Assembly (NCBI GenBank): GCA_028571885.1
Contig: JAPVVU010000009.1
Location: 1-19,876, forward strand
DNA length: 19,876 bases
Reading direction: 5' to 3'
Source of the DNA: Gammaproteobacteria bacterium
Lineage (GTDB): Bacteria; Pseudomonadota; Gammaproteobacteria; GRL18
In this document: positions 15,833-19,876 of the stretch, piece by piece
Layout: every line of letters starts with the position of its first letter
Numbering within the stretch: the stretch's first letter is position 1
Notes under the pieces: generated by a model
Seen by the model: the letters and a program-made list of their open reading frames with translations, nothing else
Told to the model about the DNA's origin: nothing
Database searches by the model: none
Program-made: the position numbers and the translations under genes

Positions 15833-15867
15833 TAACCTAAATAGCTTAGCCTAAGTAACTTAGCCTG
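15833..15867. repeat. 14-bp tandem repeat just upstream of rep
   Basis: Units at 15833-15846 and 15847-15860 differ at three positions (TAACCTAAATAGCT and TAGCCTAAGTAACT), and a third partial unit TAGCCTG follows (15861-15867). The unit itself reads as two heptamers. It ends 10 bp before the rep start codon, overlapping the likely ribosome-binding region. Confidence 0.75.
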
Positions 15868-15877
15868 GATTGATTCA

Positions 15878-17920
15878 TTGCCTGACTTAAATCGCCGCCA
15901 ACAACAAGCCGTTGAACATATTGATAGCCCGTTACTGGTACTTGCCGGTGCCGGCAGTGGTAAAACTCGTGTCATCACCAATAAAATTGCCTATTTGATC
16001 CAACAATGCGGTCACAAAGCTCATACCATTGCGTCAGTCACTTTTACCAACAAAGCCGCGCGTGAAATGAAAGAGCGGGTTTCACAAATCATTCCCAAAT
16101 CACAAACTCGCGGGCTTCGAGTCTCAACCTTCCATACTCTGGGACTTAATATTATTAAGTCTGAGTTAAAACTGCTTGGACTAAAAAGTGGATTCTCCAT
16201 TTTTGATACGCATGACAGTCATGCCCTGATTAAAGATTTAATGAGACAGCCTGATTCTAAGGGTAAAAAGCTGGATGAGGAAACCATCAAAGAACACTTT
16301 GAAGGAATTTCCAAACAAATCTCCAGCTGGAAAAATGACTGTCTGACACCGGAACAGTTAGCCCAGCAAACATCAACCGATCCAGCCTTTAGTTACAAGG
16401 TTAAAGTCTATGGCGAGTACAACCATCATCTGAGAACCTATAATGCAGTTGATTTTGATGATCTGATCATGTTGCCAGTGCTTATTTTTACTCATCATTC
16501 TGAGGTTCTGGAGAAATGGCGTCACCGTATCCGATACCTACTGGTTGATGAGTATCAGGACACCAATACCACACAATACCAACTGGTTAAATTACTGGTA
16601 GGTGACAGGACATCATTGACTGTGGTTGGTGATGATGATCAATCTATTTACTGCTGGCGTGGCGCTAAACCAGAAAATCTGGCATTGCTGGAAAAAGACT
16701 TTCCTCAGTTAAAAGTGATCAAACTGGAGCAAAATTATCGTTCCACTAAAACTATTTTAAAAGCAGCCAATACGCTCATTGCAAACAATCCTCATGTCTT
16801 TGAAAAAGCACTCTGGAGTGAACTGGGCAATGGTGAAGCCATACGAGTGATGCGTGTACCTGATGAACATAAAGAAGCGGTGAGAGTTGTTTCATCATTA
16901 GTCGCACATCACTTTCGTTTTAAGAAATCCTATGGTGACTATGCCATCTTATACCGCGGCAACCACCAGTCCCGATTATTTGAAAAACAACTCAGAGAAC
17001 AGCAGGTACCCTATTTTATCAGTGGCGGTACCTCTTTTTTCTCTCATACCGAAGTTCGGGACATGCTCTCCTACTTACGCCTCCTGGTCAATCCAGATGA
17101 TGACAATGCTTTTTTGCGTATCATTAATACGCCCAGACGGCAGATTGGCAGTGCAACCATTGAAAAACTCAGTCAATACTGCAGCCAGTCAAGTACAGGT
17201 TTACTCACTGCCTGCAGCCATTTAGCTTTAAATGAACACCTGCCGGAAAAAGCAGTACAACGACTCAATGAGTTTTCCAGCTGGATGGAAAGATTACAAC
17301 GCAATGCTCATGGCGGTTCAAGTGAAAACAGTCCGATTAAAGTGGTCGAGCAGCTTATCGTTGATATTGATTATGACACCTGGCTTTTTGAAACCAGCAA
17401 CAGTGAAAAACAGGCTGAAAAACGCATTGAAAATGTCAATGAGCTGGTAGCATGGTTACAACGTCTGTATGAAAATGAACCTGAAAGCAGTCTCGAAGAT
17501 CTGGTTTCCAAGATGATTTTACTCGATATTATGGAGCGCAACGAAGAAGATTCAAAAAATGATCAGGTTGCCCTGATGACAATGCATGCATCCAAAGGAC
17601 TGGAATTTCCTTATGTGTATATTGTCGGCATGGAAGAAGAGCTGCTCCCCCATCGCACCAGCATTGAAGAAGAAAATATCGAAGAAGAACGACGTTTATG
17701 TTATGTCGGCATTACCCGGGCACAAAAAGAGCTGACCTTCAGCTTAACCAGCAAACGCAAACAATATGGTGAAATTATCGATAGTGAGCCCAGCCGTTTT
17801 TTAGATGAGCTACCCCAGGAAGATCTGGAGTGGCTTGAAGGAAAACAGCAGCTTGAAGGTGAAGAGCGTAAAGAATTTGGACGGGCCAGTATTGCAGGGA
17901 TTCGGGACATTTTAGGGTAA
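15878..17920 (+). CDS. rep: ATP-dependent DNA helicase Rep
   Basis: UvrD/Rep-family 3'-5' helicase that clears nucleoprotein blocks ahead of the replisome and assists restart. The 680-aa length is close to E. coli Rep (673). Motifs in order: Q-motif region LNRRQQQAV (4-12), Walker A AGAGSGKT (23-30), TFTNKAAREM (Ia), VDEYQDTN (II), GDDDQSIYCWRGA (III), QNYRST (IV), TMHASKGLEFPYVYIVGMEEELLPH (V) and VGITRAQKEL (VI). The 2B region with ISGGTSFFSHTEVRDMLSYLRLL and IINTPRRQIG separates it as Rep rather than UvrD or PcrA. The start must be non-ATG: TTG at 15878 precedes the conserved N-terminus, and the next in-frame ATG lies beyond Walker A. Only a weak TGGA precedes it. It is divergent from trxA. 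Confidence 0.97.
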   Translation: MPDLNRRQQQAVEHIDSPLLVLAGAGSGKTRVITNKIAYLIQQCGHKAHTIASVTFTNKAAREMKERVSQIIPKSQTRGLRVSTFHTLGLNIIKSELKLLGLKSGFSIFDTHDSHALIKDLMRQPDSKGKKLDEETIKEHFEGISKQISSWKNDCLTPEQLAQQTSTDPAFSYKVKVYGEYNHHLRTYNAVDFDDLIMLPVLIFTHHSEVLEKWRHRIRYLLVDEYQDTNTTQYQLVKLLVGDRTSLTVVGDDDQSIYCWRGAKPENLALLEKDFPQLKVIKLEQNYRSTKTILKAANTLIANNPHVFEKALWSELGNGEAIRVMRVPDEHKEAVRVVSSLVAHHFRFKKSYGDYAILYRGNHQSRLFEKQLREQQVPYFISGGTSFFSHTEVRDMLSYLRLLVNPDDDNAFLRIINTPRRQIGSATIEKLSQYCSQSSTGLLTACSHLALNEHLPEKAVQRLNEFSSWMERLQRNAHGGSSENSPIKVVEQLIVDIDYDTWLFETSNSEKQAEKRIENVNELVAWLQRLYENEPESSLEDLVSKMILLDIMERNEEDSKNDQVALMTMHASKGLEFPYVYIVGMEEELLPHRTSIEEENIEEERRLCYVGITRAQKELTFSLTSKRKQYGEIIDSEPSRFLDELPQEDLEWLEGKQQLEGEERKEFGRASIAGIRDILG

Positions 17921-17924
17921 GAGC

Positions 17925-17948
17925 AGTTGTAAGTTGTAAGTTGTAAGT
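17925..17948. repeat. AGTTGTA heptamer array 3' of rep
   Basis: Three AGTTGTA units plus a partial AGT follow the rep stop after 4 bp. This is the same heptamer as the left arm of the array at 1-33, about 17.9 kb away, but here there is no inverted partner. It lies immediately before the bidirectional terminator. Confidence 0.85.
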
Positions 17949-17954
17949 AAAAGC

Positions 17955-17997
17955 AAAAAAAGCCGTCCTTCCTTGCAGTAAGGAAGACGGCTTTTTT
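17955..17997. terminator. Bidirectional intrinsic terminator between rep and the porin gene
   Basis: A long stem (AAAAAAGCCGTC...CTTCCTT with AAGGAAGACGGCTTTTTT) has one bulged base and a short loop around 17975-17979. T runs of 6-7 flank it on both strands, so it can terminate rep (plus) and the convergent porin transcript (minus). Confidence 0.9.
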
Positions 17998-18005
17998 AGC
18001 TCTAA

Positions 18006-18045
18006 AAAGGCTAACTACTTTTCAGGAAAAGTATTAAAAGCCTTT
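18006..18045 (-). terminator. Terminator-like hairpin overlapping the porin stop codon
   Basis: AAAGGCT (18006-18012) pairs with AGCCTTT (18039-18045). Inside it a perfect 18-bp palindrome, TACTTTTCAGGAAAAGTA (18016-18033), forms an 8-bp stem. On the minus strand it ends in a T5 run. The outer arm includes the last codons, and the stop codon (18034-18036) lies in the internal loop. It is a second terminator in tandem with 17955-17997. Confidence 0.55.
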
Positions 18046-19491
18046 AGAAACACTCAGGACAAAACGCTCATCACATTGATTGGTTTGATAACCCAGAGCT
18101 TTACATTCAGAATTACTCAGATCATTTCCGATATAGCTCAGGCCCACATCAAGTCCAACAAACTCCTTGCTGACCCCAATGCTATAATCGACATATTCTG
18201 CATCTTTGACCAAGTTGTCCGTCTTATAGGCATCACCAAAGGATTTACCCACAGTCGCACTCAAAGCAACTTCATAGGGCAAATCATAATCAATTCCGGC
18301 ATGCACATATTTAGACGAGTCACTGGAACCAAACCAGTTGCTGGAATATTTAAAGCCCGCATTAAAGAATGAATAACTACCAGCAATGTACCACTCATTT
18401 GTGCCGTAATCAGATTTATCATCATCATTATAGTTATAACGTAAATAACCTACATCATAGCCGATACCCGTATCACCGATATCATTTTTAAAACCAGCAT
18501 AGGTATCTACTTCCAGATTTTCACTCCATGATCTGCCGCTATCGGTTTCTCCGTCAAAGTCAACATTTGAAGCCCAGACGCCGGCATAAAGACCACTTTC
18601 ATGTTCATAATCAAAGCCGCCCTGAATGGCGCCTTTATTGTCTGTTTGTGATAAACCACGGAACATATAATCTGTGGACAGAAGAACATTTGCGGTAATG
18701 GGTAAATCACTTCCTTCACTGGATTTAGTGACATCATCTAACGCTTTAGAGACTGTTAATACAAATTTTTCATCACATTGATTGCTCTGATAAGCTAAAG
18801 CGTTACATTCACTATTACTCAAATCATTACCGACATAAGCCAGACCAAAATTCAGGCCATAAAAATCTTTACTGATACCAATGGAATAATCAACATATTC
18901 AGCATCTTTAACCAGATTGTCCGTCTTATAGGCATCACCAAAAGATTTACCGACAGTAGCACTCAAAGCAATTTCATAAGGCAAATCGTAATCAAACCCG
19001 GCATGAATATAATTAGATTCTTCACTGGAACCATACCAGTTGCTGGAATATTTATAGCCGATATTGAAGAATGAATAACTACCGGCGATGTACCATTCAT
19101 TAGTACCATAATCAGATTTTTTATCATCATTATAATTATAACGTAAATAACCCACATCATAGCCAATACCAGTATCACCGATATCGTTTTTAAAACCGAG
19201 ATAAGTATCTACTTCGAGGTTTTCACTAAATGATCTGCCGCTATTTGTCTCCCCATCAAAATCGACATTTGAAGCCCATACACCAGCATAAGCACCACTG
19301 TCATGCGCCCAGTCAAAACCGCCCTGAATGGCACCTTTATTATCAGTTTGTGATAAACCACGAAACTTATAATCTGTTGTCAAAGCGACATTGGCTGAAA
19401 TAGTACCAAAGCCTTCAGCATTGGCCATAAGCGGCGCAGCAACAATCGAAGCCACCGCCAGTGAAAGTAAAGATTTTTTGATATTACTCAT
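18034..19491 (-). CDS. TorF/Gcw_chp-type putative outer-membrane protein, tandemly duplicated
   Basis: Predicted outer-membrane beta-barrel of the uncharacterised TorF/Gcw_chp family (as I recall TIGR02001, PF09694). A signal peptide (1-25, cleaved at ANA-E) precedes two full copies of one unit: residues 31-251 and 265-485, offset by exactly 234 residues without gaps, identical at 186 of 221 positions. A 13-residue linker (252-264) joins them. Each copy has the family start ANV-L-TDY-FRGLSQTDNKGAIQGG, alternating amphipathic strands, and a cysteine pair (C229/C239 and C463/C473). Only the second copy ends in a C-terminal Phe (VSKGF), the usual outer-membrane assembly signal. Single-unit members are about 220-250 aa, so 485 aa is double. 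Substrate unknown. Start is ATG at 19491; a sigma-54-like promoter lies upstream. Confidence 0.88.
   Translation of the reverse strand: MSNIKKSLLSLAVASIVAAPLMANAEGFGTISANVALTTDYKFRGLSQTDNKGAIQGGFDWAHDSGAYAGVWASNVDFDGETNSGRSFSENLEVDTYLGFKNDIGDTGIGYDVGYLRYNYNDDKKSDYGTNEWYIAGSYSFFNIGYKYSSNWYGSSEESNYIHAGFDYDLPYEIALSATVGKSFGDAYKTDNLVKDAEYVDYSIGISKDFYGLNFGLAYVGNDLSNSECNALAYQSNQCDEKFVLTVSKALDDVTKSSEGSDLPITANVLLSTDYMFRGLSQTDNKGAIQGGFDYEHESGLYAGVWASNVDFDGETDSGRSWSENLEVDTYAGFKNDIGDTGIGYDVGYLRYNYNDDDKSDYGTNEWYIAGSYSFFNAGFKYSSNWFGSSDSSKYVHAGIDYDLPYEVALSATVGKSFGDAYKTDNLVKDAEYVDYSIGVSKEFVGLDVGLSYIGNDLSNSECKALGYQTNQCDERFVLSVSKGF
18037..19401 (-). repeat. 702-bp direct internal duplication within the porin gene
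   Basis: Copies span 18739-19401 and 18037-18699 with a period of 702 bp and no indels. In the stretch I compared base by base (18421-18478 against 19123-19180) only 4 of 58 bases differ. Both copies remain in frame and intact, so this is a coding duplication rather than a broken repeat. Confidence 0.92.
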
Positions 19492-19558
19492 AATTCTGAT
19501 ATCCCAATAGATCCCATAATTTTCTTGTTGTAATTAAACAACTTCTTGCTATTTACTT

Positions 19559-19574
19559 AGCATATAGTGTGCCA
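19559..19574 (-). promoter_or_regulatory. Sigma-54 (RpoN)-type promoter candidate for the porin gene
   Basis: The minus strand reads TGGCACACTATATGCT, matching the -24/-12 consensus TGGCAC-N5-TTGCW at all defined positions but one (A for T). The invariant GG and GC are correctly spaced by 10 bp. Transcription would start near 19548, giving a leader of about 57 nt before the ATG at 19491. Confidence 0.5.
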
Positions 19575-19628
19575 AAAGCAACAAATCGATAACGACTAAT
19601 ACTTAAGCCCATCTATGGGTAATAAAAA

Positions 19629-19676
19629 TGTCACATTTCAAAAAAAATGCACCATTTCATAACACAGAAATGTGCA
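19629..19676. promoter_or_regulatory. Candidate activator sites (dyad) upstream of the porin promoter
   Basis: TGCACCATTTC (19648-19658) and GAAATGTGCA (19667-19676) form an inverted repeat with an 8-nt centre and one bulged base. A further half-site-like TGTCACATTTC is at 19629-19639. The dyad centre is about 115 bp upstream of the inferred start, the usual distance for a sigma-54 enhancer-binding activator. The half-site resembles TGCACCA of NtrC sites, but the overall dyad is not a standard NtrC site. Confidence 0.4.
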
Positions 19677-19706
19677 GACGCACCAATATAATACATTTAT
19701 TCAGAC

Positions 19707-19732
19707 AAAAAAAAGGATGGCACCGCCATCCT
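19707..19732 (-). terminator. Intrinsic terminator after the cytochrome c gene
   Basis: AGGATGGC (19714-19721) and GCCATCCT (19725-19732) form a perfect 8-bp stem with a 3-nt loop. On the minus strand a run of eight T follows (19714 down to 19707). It lies 28 bp beyond the stop of the gene at the window edge. Confidence 0.9.
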
Positions 19733-19760
19733 CTTTCATTCGCCAATATTTGGTGCAAAC

Positions 19761-19876
19761 TTATTGCATCATAAACTCAACAGCCGCTTTGACTTCAGCA
19801 TCGCTCAAAGCCGCATTACCACCTCGTGCAGGCATCGCACCTTTGCCAACAATAGCAGATTTAACTAAACCGGCCA
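19761..19876 (-). CDS. Cytochrome c5-like protein, C-terminal part
   Basis: The window ends inside this gene; only the last 37 residues and the stop are visible. They read AGLVKSAIVGKGAMPARGGN followed by AALSDAEVKAAVEFMMQ. GAMPARGG supplies the axial haem-ligand methionine typical of small class I cytochromes c of the c5 group, and the following amphipathic helix is the usual C-terminal helix. The haem-binding CxxCH would lie beyond the window, so haem attachment is inferred. Such proteins carry electrons in the periplasm. An intrinsic terminator follows. Confidence 0.8.
   Translation of the reverse strand, partial: AGLVKSAIVGKGAMPARGGNAALSDAEVKAAVEFMMQ

Noticed and set aside
18034..19491. 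Porin duplication as an assembly artefact
   Set aside because: The copies differ at 35 of 221 residues and at scattered bases, are in frame, and have distinct linkers and ends, so a mis-assembly of one copy is unlikely.
19648..19676. Canonical NtrC site
   Set aside because: One half matches TGCACCA, but the inverted partner and spacing differ from TGCACCA-N5-TGGTGCA; kept only as an unnamed dyad.

Overview
This 19.9-kb window looks like the chromosome of a moderately AT-rich gammaproteobacterium (GC about 40% by eye). Every recognisable protein (AroB, AroK, PilMNOPQ, PBP1A, short malic enzyme, L31, Rho, TrxA, Rep, a cytochrome c5-like C-terminus) is of gammaproteobacterial type. The order aroB-aroK-pilQPONM / mrcA / malic enzyme / secreted nuclease / rpmE matches what I recall for Pseudomonas. 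The trxA-rho-rep neighbourhood resembles E. coli. A cytochrome c5 and a TorF/Gcw_chp-type outer-membrane protein suggest a respiring, free-living or environmental organism. I cannot name genus or species.

Layout. 95-7119 (minus) holds the type IV pilus alignment and secretin operon pilM-N-O-P-Q followed by the shikimate genes aroK and aroB. An AT-rich 640-bp divergent region (7126-7767) separates it from mrcA (PBP1A, plus), which is followed after 18 bp by an unrecognised 228-aa protein with a degenerate nucleotidyltransferase-like motif. From 10922 to 15624 a second minus-strand block contains trxA, rho, rpmE, a signal-peptide-bearing thermonuclease-like protein and a malic enzyme. rep (plus) is divergent from trxA. 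After a bidirectional terminator comes a minus-strand outer-membrane protein gene built from two tandem copies of one 234-residue unit, and the window closes with the 3' end of a cytochrome c gene.

The genes are mostly housekeeping: aromatic amino acid synthesis, pilus assembly, peptidoglycan synthesis, C4 metabolism, transcription termination, redox and replication restart. The unusual content lies mainly between the genes. Many gaps hold short tandem repeats: 7-bp units, twice arranged as long inverted arms (1-92 and 1199-1290) and once as a single array after rep (17925-17948), plus 14-, 20-, 12- and 14-bp units elsewhere. Several transcription-terminator-like hairpins run into coding ends: a hairpin overlaps the stop codon of the duplicated porin gene, the heptamer hairpin supplies the last codons of aroK, and the likely rpmE terminator lies inside the 5' end of the nuclease reading frame.

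Other points: pilM, trxA and rep appear to start with TTG. The duplicated porin gene has a good sigma-54 promoter match with an upstream dyad at enhancer distance. No tRNA, rRNA, CRISPR array, transposase, phage gene or defence gene was seen.
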